This document shows positions 17,952-28,167 of a stretch of 64,000 bases of DNA, one piece after another. Location: NCBI RefSeq assembly GCF_024648825.1, contig NZ_JANBBE010000008.1:124001-188000 (forward strand), read 5' to 3'. The notes below the pieces were generated by a model. The model did not search any database. It saw only the letters and a program-made list of their open reading frames with translations, and had not been told where the DNA came from. Within the stretch, counting starts at the first letter, position 1; each line of letters begins with the position of its first letter. The stretch is from Lentzea californiensis (GTDB lineage: Bacteria; Actinomycetota; Actinomycetes; Mycobacteriales; Pseudonocardiaceae). The translations under genes were made by a program, and so were the position numbers.

Positions 17952-18998
17952 TCAGAACTCGACCGGCGCGACGGGAACCGTCTCGTCGGCGTCGAGGGTG
18001 GCGCCGATGCCGAGCTTGTCCTTGATGCGCTTCTCGACCTCGTTCGCGATGTCCGGGTTGTCCAGCAGGAACTTGCGGGCGTTCTCCTTGCCCTGGCCCA
18101 GCTGGTCGCCCTCGTAGGTGTACCAGGCGCCGGACTTGCGCAGGATGCCCTGGTCGACGCCCATGTCGATGAGCGAACCCTCGCGGCTGATGCCCTTGCC
18201 GTAGAGGATGTCGAACTCGGCCTGCTTGAACGGCGGCGCGACCTTGTTCTTCACGACCTTGACCCTGGTGCGGTTGCCGACGGGCTCGCCGCCGTCCTTC
18301 AGGGTCTCGATGCGGCGCACGTCCAGACGCACGGAGGCGTAGAACTTCAGCGCCTTACCACCGGTCGTGGTCTCCGGGGAGCCGAACATCACGCCGATCT
18401 TCTCGCGCAGCTGGTTGATGAAGATCGCGGTCGTGTTGGAGTTGCTGAGCGCACCCGTGATCTTGCGCAGCGCCTGGCTCATCAGGCGGGCCTGCAGACC
18501 GACGTGGTTGTCGCCCATCTCGCCCTCGATCTCGGCGCGCGGCACGAGGGCGGCGACCGAGTCGATGACCAGGATGTCGAGCGCGCCGGAGCGGACCAGC
18601 ATGTCCGCGATCTCGAGCGCCTGCTCACCGGTGTCGGGCTGGGAGACCAGCAGCGCGTCGGTGTCGACGCCCAGCTTCTTCGCGTACTCGGGGTCGAGGG
18701 CGTGCTCCGCGTCGATGAACGCCGCGATGCCGCCGGCCTTCTGCGCGTTCGCCACGGCGTGCAGCGCCACCGTCGTCTTACCCGACGACTCCGGACCGTA
18801 GATCTCGACGACCCGGCCGCGCGGCAGGCCACCGATGCCGAGCGCCACGTCCAGGGCGATCGCGCCGGTCGGGATCACGGCGATCGGGGCACGGCCCTCT
18901 TCGCCGAGGCGCATCACGGAGCCCTTGCCGAACTGCTTGTCGATCTGCGCCAGGGCCAGCTCGAGCGCCTTGTCCCGGTCGGGTGCTGCGGGTGCCAT
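17952..18998 (-). CDS. recA: Recombinase RecA
   Basis: This ATP-dependent strand-exchange protein also triggers LexA self-cleavage. The 348-aa sequence is near-identical in pattern to mycobacterial RecA. Walker A is GPESSGKTT, Walker B is [12 protein letters not shown], and loop regions [20 protein letters not shown] and [12 protein letters not shown] are intact. No intein is present. ATG 18998 ([14 protein letters not shown]) follows AGGTGG. An SOS box lies about 105 bp upstream. Confidence 0.98.
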   Translation of the reverse strand: MAPAAPDRDKALELALAQIDKQFGKGSVMRLGEEGRAPIAVIPTGAIALDVALGIGGLPRGRVVEIYGPESSGKTTVALHAVANAQKAGGIAAFIDAEHALDPEYAKKLGVDTDALLVSQPDTGEQALEIADMLVRSGALDILVIDSVAALVPRAEIEGEMGDNHVGLQARLMSQALRKITGALSNSNTTAIFINQLREKIGVMFGSPETTTGGKALKFYASVRLDVRRIETLKDGGEPVGNRTRVKVVKNKVAPPFKQAEFDILYGKGISREGSLIDMGVDQGILRKSGAWYTYEGDQLGQGKENARKFLLDNPDIANEVEKRIKDKLGIGATLDADETVPVAPVEF

Positions 18999-19102
18999 CT
19001 TGGGTCCACCTTTTGTCGTCTGCCGTTGCTTCGTCATGTTGGACCTGACGCTACTGGCGGGGTCTGACAATTCTGCGAAGCCGGGGGTCGGAGCCACTGT
19101 AG

Positions 19103-19118
19103 CCGAACACGTGTTCGA
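19103..19118. promoter_or_regulatory. LexA/SOS box of recA
   Basis: On the minus strand the sequence is TCGAACACGTGTTCGG, matching the actinobacterial LexA consensus TCGAAC-N4-GTTCGA except at the last base. It lies between DUF3046 and recA. Confidence 0.9.
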
Positions 19119-19145
19119 GCACACGCGACACTCCCGGCGCCTGGT

Positions 19146-19340
19146 TCAGCGGCGATCTTCCGGAACATCGAACGCTTCGCAGATCGCGATCCAGACTTCC
19201 TTGGCCCCGGTTCCGGCCTCCAGCGCCTCGTCGGCGGTACGGCCGCCGAGCGCCGACAGCACGTGGTCACGGGCGATCATCTCGGCCCTGACCTGGCCGA
19301 ACTCCCCCGACATGAGTTTGCGGAACATGGTGATGCGCAC
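19146..19340 (-). CDS. DUF3046 protein
   Basis: The 64-residue DUF3046 protein (MRITMFRKLMSGEFG, LGGRTADEALEAG, VWIAICEAFDVPED) is encoded just upstream of recA, as in many actinobacteria (Rv2738c). It has no known function. The start is GTG at 19340, 9 bp after the end of the MFS gene. It is compact, helical and lacks a membrane segment. Confidence 0.9.
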   Translation of the reverse strand: MRITMFRKLMSGEFGQVRAEMIARDHVLSALGGRTADEALEAGTGAKEVWIAICEAFDVPEDRR

Positions 19341-19349
19341 CGGGAGACC

Positions 19350-20612
19350 CTAACGAACGGGCCTGCGCAGCGATGCGAAGAGGCACACGACCAGCAGCGG
19401 CAGCGCGGTGAACCCGACGATCAGCCCGAGCGCCGCGTACGACCACGCCGTCACGACGACCCCGGCCACCGCTCCCCCGATGGCGCCGCCGACGTTCATC
19501 ATCAGATCGGACAGCCCCTGCGCGGCGGGCCGGTCGTCGACCCGCACGGACTCCGTCAGCAACGCGGACCCCGCCACGAGTCCGGCCGACCAGCCGAACC
19601 CGAGCAGCGCCAGTCCCGCGGCGAGTTGCGGGGCGTCGTGCGAGGGCGCCATTCCCGCGACCCCGGACGCCGCCACCACCAGCGACGCGCCGATCGCGAG
19701 CACCGGCACGCGGCCCATCCGGTCCGCCATCCACCCGAACAACGGGCTCGCGGCGTACATCGCGGCGACGTGCAGGCTGATCACGACGCCGACCACGCGC
19801 AACGACGACCCGGCGTGGTTCATGTGCACCGGCGTCATCGACATCAGCCCGACCATCGCCGTGTGGCACAACATCACACCAACGAGTGCAAGTCGTGCCA
19901 TCGGCCCGAGCGTCGCCCAGATCTTCAGGCCTCGGGGACTCTCGCCGCTGGAGCCTCCGGCGCAGCAGTCCGCGGATTCAACCGGTCGTGTGCTCTTCAC
20001 GACGACCAGCGGGTCCGGCCGCAGCCCGAACTGGATCACCAGCACCGCGGCCGCGAGCACGACGGCCGCCAGCAGGAACGGCCCGGCACCCGCCGGGAGA
20101 CCCAGTGCGCCGGCCGCCTGCCCGGCGGGATCGGCCAGGTTCGGGCCGATGATCGCGCCGATCATGGCCGCCCACACCACGAGGGAGAGTTCGCGCGCAC
20201 GGCGATGCGGATGCGCCAGATCCGTTGCGGCATAACGAGCCGCGTAGTTCGCGCTGGAAGCCCCTCCGAACAGGAGGAGGCCCACGAGCAACATCTGCCA
20301 CAGCCCGAGGCCCACGGCGACGGCGGCGATCAACGCACCGAGTCCGCCCATGCCGTAGCCGAGGACGAGCGCGGGACGACGCCCGCTGCGTTGCGCGAGC
20401 CGGGCTCCCGGCAGGGCGAGCAGCGCGGCACCCGCGACGGCCGCGGTCTGCGCGAGCCCGCCGACGGCCTCGGACCCGGACAGCGTTGCGGCGATCAGCG
20501 TGCTGAACGCGAGGCCGATCGTCACCGCCGCCGACCCCAGGATCTGGGTGCCGGTCAGGACCCGGACGACTTTGCGCTGCACGCGTTCGACCTGCGGCGC
20601 GACGGTCACCAT
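19350..20612 (-). CDS. MFS transporter
   Basis: This 420-aa major-facilitator permease has 12 predicted transmembrane helices. The N-terminal half includes GSAAVTIGLAFSTLIAATL and RLAQRSGRRPALVLGYGMG, the A-loop motif between TM2 and TM3. The C-terminal half has the related loop FGWMADRMGRVP. A short cytoplasmic insert near the middle contains CC and basic residues. The substrate is unknown; drug/efflux-type permeases are the nearest general group. The ATG at 20612 was chosen because the frame upstream is an antisense-like shadow. Confidence 0.88.
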   Translation of the reverse strand: MVTVAPQVERVQRKVVRVLTGTQILGSAAVTIGLAFSTLIAATLSGSEAVGGLAQTAAVAGAALLALPGARLAQRSGRRPALVLGYGMGGLGALIAAVAVGLGLWQMLLVGLLLFGGASSANYAARYAATDLAHPHRRARELSLVVWAAMIGAIIGPNLADPAGQAAGALGLPAGAGPFLLAAVVLAAAVLVIQFGLRPDPLVVVKSTRPVESADCCAGGSSGESPRGLKIWATLGPMARLALVGVMLCHTAMVGLMSMTPVHMNHAGSSLRVVGVVISLHVAAMYAASPLFGWMADRMGRVPVLAIGASLVVAASGVAGMAPSHDAPQLAAGLALLGFGWSAGLVAGSALLTESVRVDDRPAAQGLSDLMMNVGGAIGGAVAGVVVTAWSYAALGLIVGFTALPLLVVCLFASLRRPVR

Positions 20613-20665
20613 GATCACGATCGTGGCACGGCCGAACGTCTCGCCGACAGGTCCATCAGGGGCGG

Positions 20666-22528
20666 TTACTCCCCCGGTTGCACGGACTTCTCGAAGAAAT
20701 CGGCCATTTCGTCCGCCTTGAGCTCGTCCGCGTTCTCCTCGGCGGTCTTGGTGAGGATGCCGAACATGGGACGGCCCTTGGCGGTGAACACCAGCACACC
20801 GGTGCCGCTCGACGTGGCCGCGCGGTAGTCGCCTTCCAGGCCGTTGCCGGTCCAGTCGGCCTCGACGCTGTCGGTCTGGAACGACTTCGAGATGGAGGCC
20901 GCGTTGTTCTCCGCGCCGGTGACGCTGTCGGTGAGGATGTACTGGACCGCGTAGCCGTCGCGGATCGTGCAGCTCACGACCGTGCCCTTGATCTCCTCCA
21001 TGCCGGTGATCTGCGCGGAGTCGGCCTTCTCGCAGCCGCCGCCGTCCGGCACGGTGCCCGCGAGCTGGCGCAGGCACTTCGTGAAGCCCTGGCCGTCCTG
21101 CGCGGTGTCGTCCTTGCACTCGTCGGCGCTGGGCAGGCTCGGGCCGGAGAACGCGAAGATCGCGCCGATCACGCCCGCCACCACGAGGACCGCGGCGCCG
21201 GCACCGATGAGGACCTTCTTGTTGTCCTTCTTCGGCGCCTGCTGCTGCGGGAAGTTCATCGGGTAGCTGCCGCTGGTGTTCGGGTTCACCGGGTAGCTGC
21301 CGCTCGCCGAGTACGCGCCGCTCGGGTACGACCCACTCGGGTAGGAACCGCTCGGGTACGACCCGCTGGGGTACGAGCCGCTGACCACGGGGTTCGGGCC
21401 GCTGACGTTCGGGTTCACCGGGTGCGGGCCGGTCACGGCGGGGCTGACCGGCGCGGTGACGACCGTGGGCGGCTCGACGAACTTGGGCTTGTCGTCCTCG
21501 GCCTTGAGCGTGATCATCGCCCGGTCCACGACCTGCGCGCCGGACGCGACGATCGTCTCCGGGTGGTCGGGGTTGGTCGGGACGATGCCGACCTTCTCCG
21601 CGATGATCTGCGCGACCAGCGGCATCCGGCAGGAGCCGCCGACGAGGTAGACGTGCTCGGGCGTGACGCCGGCGCGGCGGACCGTGGAGATGAGCACCTC
21701 GGTGCTGCGGATCAGGCTCGGCCTGATCAGCGCCTCCAGCTCGCCGCGCGTGATGAGGACCTTCTCGAACGGCTCCGGCATGAGCACTTCGACCTGGGGC
21801 AGCTCGGAGAGGTCCTCCTTCGCGAGGCGCAGTTCCTCGCGCAGGCCCAGGCGGGCGCGGTGGTCGTCCACCGTGACCGGGCGCATCAGCCGCTGCCAGC
21901 CCGCCGGGTCCTTGTGGGAGACCGTGCGGCCGATGTGCTCCAGCAGCGCCTGGTCGATGTCGAGACCGCCGACGTCGCTGAGGCTGCCGTCGGCGAGGAT
22001 GCGGTGCTGGGAGTCGAGCACGGAGACGTCGAACGTGTCGGCGCCGAAGTCGTAGACGGCGAGCGGGCGGCCGCTGCCGAGCGAGGCCACCGCGATGGCC
22101 TCGGGAACGGGCACGAGTTCGCCGGTCATGCCCGCGAGCCGCGCCGAGGACAGCAGCTTGTTGCGCCTGCTCGGGCCCCACTCCGCCGGGTGCGTCAGGC
22201 GGATCTCGTCGAGGTGCTCGCCCTTCAGCAGCGCCGTCACGGCCTCCAGCACGCGGGCGTAGATGGCCGCGAGCGCGTCGTTGACCGGCAGGTTCTGCTC
22301 GCCGAGCTTGATCGTCGCCTTGTCGATGTGGCGCTTGGGGTTCGCCTCGTAGCGCGAAGGGTCCTGGCGCGAACGCCGGTCCGCTTCCCGCCCGACGCGC
22401 AGGGAACCGTCCTCGTCGAGGTAGACGGACGAGGGCATCGTGGGCCCACCGTCCACATCCACCACACCGTGGTCGGACAGCACCGCAACCGTGTTGGCGG
22501 TGCCCAGGTCGACGGACAGGACGCGCAC
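20666..22528 (-). CDS. Hsp70-like ATPase with C-terminal membrane-anchored sensor domain
   Basis: The 620-aa protein starts with an actin-like Hsp70 nucleotide-binding domain (LSVDLGTANTVAVL, YDFGADTFDVSVLD, LVGGSCRMPLV). The substrate-binding domain is missing. Instead, residues of about 350-440 are low-complexity with tandem SYPSG units. One transmembrane segment (VLIGAGAAVLVVAGVIGAIFAF) and an extracellular Cys-containing domain follow. Such actinobacterial Hsp70-like proteins are of unknown role; membrane-linked signalling or chaperone control is inferred. GTG 22528 has GAGGGGAG upstream. Confidence 0.85.
   Translation of the reverse strand: MRVLSVDLGTANTVAVLSDHGVVDVDGGPTMPSSVYLDEDGSLRVGREADRRSRQDPSRYEANPKRHIDKATIKLGEQNLPVNDALAAIYARVLEAVTALLKGEHLDEIRLTHPAEWGPSRRNKLLSSARLAGMTGELVPVPEAIAVASLGSGRPLAVYDFGADTFDVSVLDSQHRILADGSLSDVGGLDIDQALLEHIGRTVSHKDPAGWQRLMRPVTVDDHRARLGLREELRLAKEDLSELPQVEVLMPEPFEKVLITRGELEALIRPSLIRSTEVLISTVRRAGVTPEHVYLVGGSCRMPLVAQIIAEKVGIVPTNPDHPETIVASGAQVVDRAMITLKAEDDKPKFVEPPTVVTAPVSPAVTGPHPVNPNVSGPNPVVSGSYPSGSYPSGSYPSGSYPSGAYSASGSYPVNPNTSGSYPMNFPQQQAPKKDNKKVLIGAGAAVLVVAGVIGAIFAFSGPSLPSADECKDDTAQDGQGFTKCLRQLAGTVPDGGGCEKADSAQITGMEEIKGTVVSCTIRDGYAVQYILTDSVTGAENNAASISKSFQTDSVEADWTGNGLEGDYRAATSSGTGVLVFTAKGRPMFGILTKTAEENADELKADEMADFFEKSVQPGE
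21317..21380 (-). repeat. In-frame 15-bp tandem repeats (SYPSG)
   Basis: Four 15-bp units close to CCGCTCGGGTACGAC encode GSYPS repeats in the linker of the Hsp70-like protein. Being in frame, copy-number change would alter linker length without truncation. Confidence 0.8.
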
Positions 22529-22625
22529 CGTGCTCCCCTCGCAGGACGTACCCGGTGATCGTGCCACAGAGGGCCGTGACGGGTGCTCGGACCTGCGTAA
22601 TCAGAAATTGTCGGACCTCGGCGTC

Positions 22626-25600
22626 ATGATGGTCGCCATGGACGTGATGGAGGCATTCTCCCCGGCGACCAGGCAGTGGTTCGCCGGGGCCTTCGCCGCG
22701 CCCACCCAGGCGCAGACGGGTGCGTGGGCGGCCGCGGCGGCGGGCGAGCACGCGCTGGTCATCGCCCCGACGGGTTCGGGCAAGACGCTGGCCGCGTTCC
22801 TGTGGGCGCTGGACAGGCTGGCTTCCTCCACCGCGCCGTCGGAGCCGAAGCGGCGGTGCCGGGTGCTCTACGTCTCGCCGTTGAAAGCGCTGGCGGTGGA
22901 CGTCGAACGAAACCTGCGCGCCCCTCTGGCCGGCATCAGGCAGGCGGCGCACCGGCTCGACCTGACCGAGCCGTCGATCACCGTGGGCATGCGCACGGGT
23001 GACACCTCGCCGGAGGAACGCAGGGCGTTCGGGCGCACTCCCCCGGACGTGCTGGTGACGACACCGGAGTCGTTGTTCCTGCTGCTGACGTCGTCGGCGC
23101 GCGAGTCGTTGCGCGGTGTGGAGACGGTGATCGTCGACGAGGTGCACGCGGTGGCGGGCACCAAGCGCGGCGCGCACCTCGCGTTGTCACTCGAAAGGCT
23201 GGACGCGCTGCTCGACCGGCCGGCGCAGCGGATCGGGTTGTCGGCGACGGTGCGGCCGGTCGACGAGATCAGCACGTTCCTGTCCGGCGGGCGGCCGGTG
23301 TCGGTGGTGCAGCCGAAGACGCCCAAGGTCATCCAGGTCGAGGTCGAGGTGCCGGTCGAGGACATGGCGCAGCTCGGCCAGCCGACGGGTGAGGTGTCGG
23401 GTTCCGCCGCCGGAGCCGAGCAACGCACCTCCATCTGGCCGTCGGTCGAGGCACGGATCCTGGAGCTGGTGCGGGCGCACCGGTCGACGATCGTCTTCGC
23501 GAACTCGCGGCGGCTCGCGGAACGGCTGACCGCGCGGTTGAACGAGCTCGCCGAAGAAGCCACCGAACTGGAGTCGTTCCCGGCCGAGGCCATCGGCCAG
23601 TCGGGCATGACGGTGCAGAAAACCGCGTCCGTCGCCCGCGCGCACCACGGCTCGATGTCGCGAGAACAGCGCACGGCCGTGGAAGAAGATCTGAAATCGG
23701 GCCGGCTGCCGTGCGTGGTGGCGACGTCGTCACTGGAACTCGGCATCGACATGGGTGCGGTCGACCTGGTGGTGCAGGTGGAGGCGCCGCCGTCGGTCGC
23801 GTCCGGGCTGCAGCGCGTCGGCCGGGCCGGGCACCAGGTGGGCGCGGTGTCGCGGGGCGTGATGTTCCCGAAGTTCCGCGGCGACCTGGTGTCGTGCGCG
23901 GTGGTGGCGGAACGGATGCGCGACGGCGCGATCGAGGCCGTGCGGTTCCCGCGCAACCCGCTCGACGTGCTGGCGCAGCACATCGTCGCGATGGTGGCGA
24001 TGGAGACGTGGACGGTCGAGGAGCTGACGGCGCTGGTGCGGCGGGCGGCACCGTTCGCCGGGCTGCCGGAGTCGGCGCTGAACGCGGTGCTCGACATGCT
24101 GTCGGGCCGGTACCCGTCCGAGGAGTTCGGCGAGCTGCGGCCCCGGATCACCTGGGACCGGGTGAACTCCGAGCTGCGCGGCCGTCCCGGTTCGCAACGG
24201 CTGGCGGTCACCTCCGGCGGCACGATCCCCGACCGCGGGATGTTCGCGGTGATGACACCGCCGTCGGAGAAGGGGCCCGGCTCCCGCGTCGGCGAGCTCG
24301 ACGAGGAGATGGTCTACGAGTCGCGGGTCGGCGACACGTTCCTGCTGGGCACGTCGTCGTGGCGGGTAGAGGACATCACGCACGACCGGGTGATCGTGGT
24401 GCCCGCGCCGGGTCAGCCCGCGCGGATGCCGTTCTGGAAGGGCGACGCTCCGGGACGTCCGCTCGAACTCGGCCGTGCGATGGGGAAGTTCCTGCGCGAA
24501 GTGTCCACGATGGAGGATTCGGCGGCGCGCGAACGCGCCACGTCCGCCGGTCTGGACGAGTGGGCGACGGACAACCTGCTGGCGTACCTGGGCGAGCAGC
24601 GGGAGTCGACGCGGCACGTGCCGAACGACAGGATCGTTCTGGTGGAACGGTTCCGCGACGAGCTGGGCGACTGGCGGCTCGTCGTGCACTCCCCGTTCGG
24701 CGCTCAGGTCAACGCGCCGTGGGCGCTCGCGATCGCGGCTCGCCTGCGGGAGAAGCGCGGTGTCGAGGTGCAGGCGGCGCACTCCGACGACGGCATCGTG
24801 CTGCGGCTGCCCGACGCACTGGACCACGAGGGCGTGGAGGTGACGGCGGGCGCGGAGGACGTGCTGCTCGACCCCGACGAGGTCGAGCAGATCGTGGTCG
24901 CGGAGGTGGGCGGCTCGGCGTTGTTCGCGGCCCGGTTCCGCGAGTGCGCGTCCCGTTCGCTGTTGCTCCCCCGCCGCGATCCCAAGCGCCGCACCCCGTT
25001 GTGGCAGCAGCGGCAGCGGTCGGCGCAGCTGCTGTCGGTCGCCTCGAAGTACGAGAGCTTCCCGGTGGTCCTGGAGGCGATGCGCGAGTGCCTGCAGGAC
25101 GTGTACGACGTGCCGGGCCTGAAGGAGCTGATGTCGGACGTCCGCGCGCGCAAGGTGCGCGTGGTCGAGGTCGAGACCCCGTCGCCGTCGCCGTTCGCCC
25201 GCAGCCTGCTCTTCGGGTACGTGGGCATGTTCCTCTACGAGCTGGACGCTCCGCTGGCGGAACGGCGGGCGGCGGCGTTGTCGCTCGACTCGACGCTGCT
25301 CGCGGAGCTGCTCGGCTCGGAGGCGATTCGCGAGCTGCTCGACCCGGAGATCGTGGCCGAGGTCGAACGCAGCCTGCAGCGCCTCTCCGAGGACCGCCGC
25401 CCGCGGCACGCCGAGGACGCCGCGGACCTGCTGCGGTTCCTCGGAGATCTCTCGGACGCGGAGGCGCTCGAACGCGGCGTGCCCCGCGAGTGGCTGGACG
25501 AACTGGTGGCCGAACGCCGGGTGATCCGCGTCCGGATCGCCGGCGAGGAACGCAGCATCTCGATCGAGGACGCGGGCAAGGTCCGTGACGCGCTCGGCGT

Positions 25601-27179
25601 CGCTCTTCCGGTCGGCGTGCCGGAGGCGTTCACCGAACCGGTGGCGGATCCGCTGGGCGACCTGCTGAACCGCTACGCCCGCACCCACGGGCCGTTCCCC
25701 GCCTCCGAACCCGCCGCCCGCTTCGGTCTGGGCGTGGCCGTGGTGACGGGTGTGCTGGAACGGATGGCGGCCACGGGCCGGTTGGTGCGCGGTGAGCTCC
25801 GTCCCGGCGGCACGCACACCGAGTACTGCGACGCGGACGTGCTGCGCCGCCTGCGCCGGGCCTCGCTGGCCCGGCTGCGGTCCGAGGTGGAGCCGGTCGA
25901 ACCGGCCGCGCTGGGCCGGTTCCTGCCGCAGTGGCACGGCCTGGGCCGGCGGTTGCGTTCAGCACCGACGGTCGACGACGTGTTCTCGGTGGTGGAACAG
26001 CTCGCAGGTGCACCGCTGCCCGCGAGCGCCTTCGAGTCGCTGCTGCTCCCGTCCCGGTTGCCCGGTTACTACCCGGCGCTGCTGGACGAGCTGACGGCGT
26101 CCGGCGAGGTGACGTGGACGGGCTGCGGTTCACTGGCCGGTGGCGACGGCTGGATCGCGCTCGCCCCCGCCGACGTGGCCGACCTGCTGCTGCCCGACCT
26201 GGTGCCGGAGTCGATCCCGGAGTCGCCGCTGCACACCGCGGTCCTGGAGGCGTTGTCCGGCGGGGCGTTGTTCTTCCGCCAGGTGGTCGACCGGGCCTCG
26301 CTGTCCGTGACGTGCACGGACGCCGAAGTCGTCGGCACGCTGTGGGACCTGGTGTGGGCGGGGCTGATCACGAACGACACGTTGTCACCGTTGCGTGCGT
26401 TGGTGTCCGGTGGCGGCGCGGCGCACAAACCCCGCCGCAGCGCTCCGCGTGGCCGTTATGCCCGGCTGCGTTCTCGGCCCGACATGCCCTCTCGCACGGG
26501 TCCGCCGACGGCCTCCGGTCGCTGGTCTCTGGCGGTGGCCCCGGCCGGCAACCCGACCCGCCGGGCGCATGCGCGTGCCGAGGCTTTCCTGGAACGCCAC
26601 GGCGTGCTGACGAGGGGCGCTCTCGACACCGAACGCGTGACGGGCGGGTTCAGCGGCGTCTACAAGGTGCTGCGGGCCATGGAGGAGTCGAACCAGGTCA
26701 TCCGCGGTTACGTCGTCGAGGGCCTGGGCGCCGCCCAGTTCGCGGCACGGGGCGCGGTGGACCGCCTGCGGGCGTTGTCGCGGCCGCCCGGCCAGCCCTC
26801 GCAGACCGACCAGGCCGCGGTGGTGCTCGCCGCGGCCGACCCAGCCCAGCCCTACGGAGCCGCTCTGGCGTGGCCGGTTCCGTTGGGCGAGGGCAAACAC
26901 AGGCCGGCCCGCAAGGCCGGCGCGCTGGCGGTGCTCGTCGACGGCACCCCGGCGCTCTACGTGGAGAGAGGAGGGAAGTCGCTGCTGTCGTTCACCGACG
27001 ACGATCCGACCCTGCGCACCGCCGCGAACGCCCTGAGCCGGGCTGTCCGCGACGGCTGGCTGGGCCAGCTGGCGGTCCAGCGAGCCGATGGGGAGGTGGC
27101 ACTTACCTCACACCTGGCGACGGTCCTGCAGGAGGCCGGTTTCCGCGCCACCCCGAAGGGACTGCGCCTGCGGGCGTGA
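22626..27179 (+). CDS. lhr: ATP-dependent helicase Lhr
   Basis: This 1517-aa superfamily-2 3'-to-5' DNA/RNA-DNA helicase acts in DNA repair. The Lhr core shows Walker A APTGSGKTLA, DEVH box VIVDEVHAVAG, motif III LSATV and motif VI SGLQRVGRAGH, with SLELGIDMGAVDLV. The long C-terminal region (winged helices and beta-barrel, ending RATPKGLRLRA) is full length, as in mycobacterial Lhr. ATG 22626 or the near downstream ATG 22638 are both possible; no strong ribosome site is seen. It is divergent from the Hsp70-like gene and converges on acdS with a single intervening base. Confidence 0.95.
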   Translation: MMVAMDVMEAFSPATRQWFAGAFAAPTQAQTGAWAAAAAGEHALVIAPTGSGKTLAAFLWALDRLASSTAPSEPKRRCRVLYVSPLKALAVDVERNLRAPLAGIRQAAHRLDLTEPSITVGMRTGDTSPEERRAFGRTPPDVLVTTPESLFLLLTSSARESLRGVETVIVDEVHAVAGTKRGAHLALSLERLDALLDRPAQRIGLSATVRPVDEISTFLSGGRPVSVVQPKTPKVIQVEVEVPVEDMAQLGQPTGEVSGSAAGAEQRTSIWPSVEARILELVRAHRSTIVFANSRRLAERLTARLNELAEEATELESFPAEAIGQSGMTVQKTASVARAHHGSMSREQRTAVEEDLKSGRLPCVVATSSLELGIDMGAVDLVVQVEAPPSVASGLQRVGRAGHQVGAVSRGVMFPKFRGDLVSCAVVAERMRDGAIEAVRFPRNPLDVLAQHIVAMVAMETWTVEELTALVRRAAPFAGLPESALNAVLDMLSGRYPSEEFGELRPRITWDRVNSELRGRPGSQRLAVTSGGTIPDRGMFAVMTPPSEKGPGSRVGELDEEMVYESRVGDTFLLGTSSWRVEDITHDRVIVVPAPGQPARMPFWKGDAPGRPLELGRAMGKFLREVSTMEDSAARERATSAGLDEWATDNLLAYLGEQRESTRHVPNDRIVLVERFRDELGDWRLVVHSPFGAQVNAPWALAIAARLREKRGVEVQAAHSDDGIVLRLPDALDHEGVEVTAGAEDVLLDPDEVEQIVVAEVGGSALFAARFRECASRSLLLPRRDPKRRTPLWQQRQRSAQLLSVASKYESFPVVLEAMRECLQDVYDVPGLKELMSDVRARKVRVVEVETPSPSPFARSLLFGYVGMFLYELDAPLAERRAAALSLDSTLLAELLGSEAIRELLDPEIVAEVERSLQRLSEDRRPRHAEDAADLLRFLGDLSDAEALERGVPREWLDELVAERRVIRVRIAGEERSISIEDAGKVRDALGVALPVGVPEAFTEPVADPLGDLLNRYARTHGPFPASEPAARFGLGVAVVTGVLERMAATGRLVRGELRPGGTHTEYCDADVLRRLRRASLARLRSEVEPVEPAALGRFLPQWHGLGRRLRSAPTVDDVFSVVEQLAGAPLPASAFESLLLPSRLPGYYPALLDELTASGEVTWTGCGSLAGGDGWIALAPADVADLLLPDLVPESIPESPLHTAVLEALSGGALFFRQVVDRASLSVTCTDAEVVGTLWDLVWAGLITNDTLSPLRALVSGGGAAHKPRRSAPRGRYARLRSRPDMPSRTGPPTASGRWSLAVAPAGNPTRRAHARAEAFLERHGVLTRGALDTERVTGGFSGVYKVLRAMEESNQVIRGYVVEGLGAAQFAARGAVDRLRALSRPPGQPSQTDQAAVVLAAADPAQPYGAALAWPVPLGEGKHRPARKAGALAVLVDGTPALYVERGGKSLLSFTDDDPTLRTAANALSRAVRDGWLGQLAVQRADGEVALTSHLATVLQEAGFRATPKGLRLRA

Positions 27180-27180
27180 C

Positions 27181-28167
27181 CTAGGCGGGAAACAGCGAGC
27201 TGTAGGCGTTGAGCGCCGGCTGCCCGCCGAGGTGGGCGTAGAGGACCGTGGAGTCGCGGTCGATCTCACCCGACGACACGAGGTGGATGAGCCCTGCGAG
27301 GGACTTCCCCTCGTAGACCGGGTCGGTGATCATCGCTTCCAGCCCGGCACCGAGCCTCATGGCCTCCAGCGTGGACTCGTCGGCGATGCCGTAGGTGCCG
27401 GCGTGGAAGCGGTCGTCGAGGAGGATGTCCTCTTCGGACACCGTGACCTCGCGGAGCTTCGCGGTGTTGTGCGCGATGCGGGTGATCTGCTCCAGGGTCT
27501 CCGCGGGTTTGGCGGACGCGTCGATGCCCAGCACGCGGCGGTCGGTGTCGTTCGCGAAACCGGCCACCATGCCCGCCTGGGTGCTGCCGGTGACCGAGCA
27601 GACGATGATCGTGTCGAAGAAGACGCCGAGCTGGGCTTCCTGCTGGCGGACCTCGTCGGCCCAGTTCGCGAATCCCATGCCGCCCAGCGGGTGGTCGGAG
27701 GCACCGGCGGGAATCGGGTAGGGCTTGCCGCCGTTCGCGCGGACCTCGTCGATCGCCTGTTCCCAGGCGGGTTTGACGCCGATGCCGAACTCGGCGTCCA
27801 CCAGCCGGACGTCGGCTCCCATCATGCGGCTGAGCAGGATGTTGCCCACGCGGTCGCTGCCGACGTCGGACCACTCGACCCAGCTCTCCTGCACCAGCAC
27901 GGCCTTCAGGCCGGCGCGGGCCGCGGCCGCCGCGACCTGGCGGGTGTGGTTGGACTGGATGCCGCCGATCGACACGAGCGTGTCGCAGCCGGTGGCCAGG
28001 GCGTCCGCGACGAGGTACTCGAGCTTGCGGGTCTTGTTGCCGCCGTAGGCGAGTCCGGAGTTGCAGTCCTCACGCTTCGCCCAGACGGCGGCACCGCCGA
28101 GGTGAGCCGTGAGGCGGTCCAGGCGGTGAACCGGAGACGGACCGAAGAGAAGCGGGAATCTGTTCAC
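27181..28167 (-). CDS. acdS: 1-aminocyclopropane-1-carboxylate deaminase
   Basis: This PLP enzyme cleaves ACC, the plant ethylene precursor, to 2-oxobutyrate and ammonia. The 328-aa protein carries the PLP Lys in [23 protein letters not shown], the PLP-phosphate loop [12 protein letters not shown], and the active-site Tyr-Glu in DPVYEGKS. The Leu in YAHLGG also favours deaminase over D-cysteine desulfhydrase. GTG 28167 follows GGAGG and overlaps the gntR stop (GTGA). A plant or rhizosphere link is inferred. Confidence 0.92.
   Translation of the reverse strand: MNRFPLLFGPSPVHRLDRLTAHLGGAAVWAKREDCNSGLAYGGNKTRKLEYLVADALATGCDTLVSIGGIQSNHTRQVAAAAARAGLKAVLVQESWVEWSDVGSDRVGNILLSRMMGADVRLVDAEFGIGVKPAWEQAIDEVRANGGKPYPIPAGASDHPLGGMGFANWADEVRQQEAQLGVFFDTIIVCSVTGSTQAGMVAGFANDTDRRVLGIDASAKPAETLEQITRIAHNTAKLREVTVSEEDILLDDRFHAGTYGIADESTLEAMRLGAGLEAMITDPVYEGKSLAGLIHLVSSGEIDRDSTVLYAHLGGQPALNAYSSLFPA

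Noticed and set aside
19350-23177. 1275-codon minus-strand frame joining the MFS transporter to sequence opposite lhr and the Hsp70-like gene
   Set aside because: Only the last 420 codons have transporter character. The rest is out-of-frame sequence of known genes, so no fusion is claimed.
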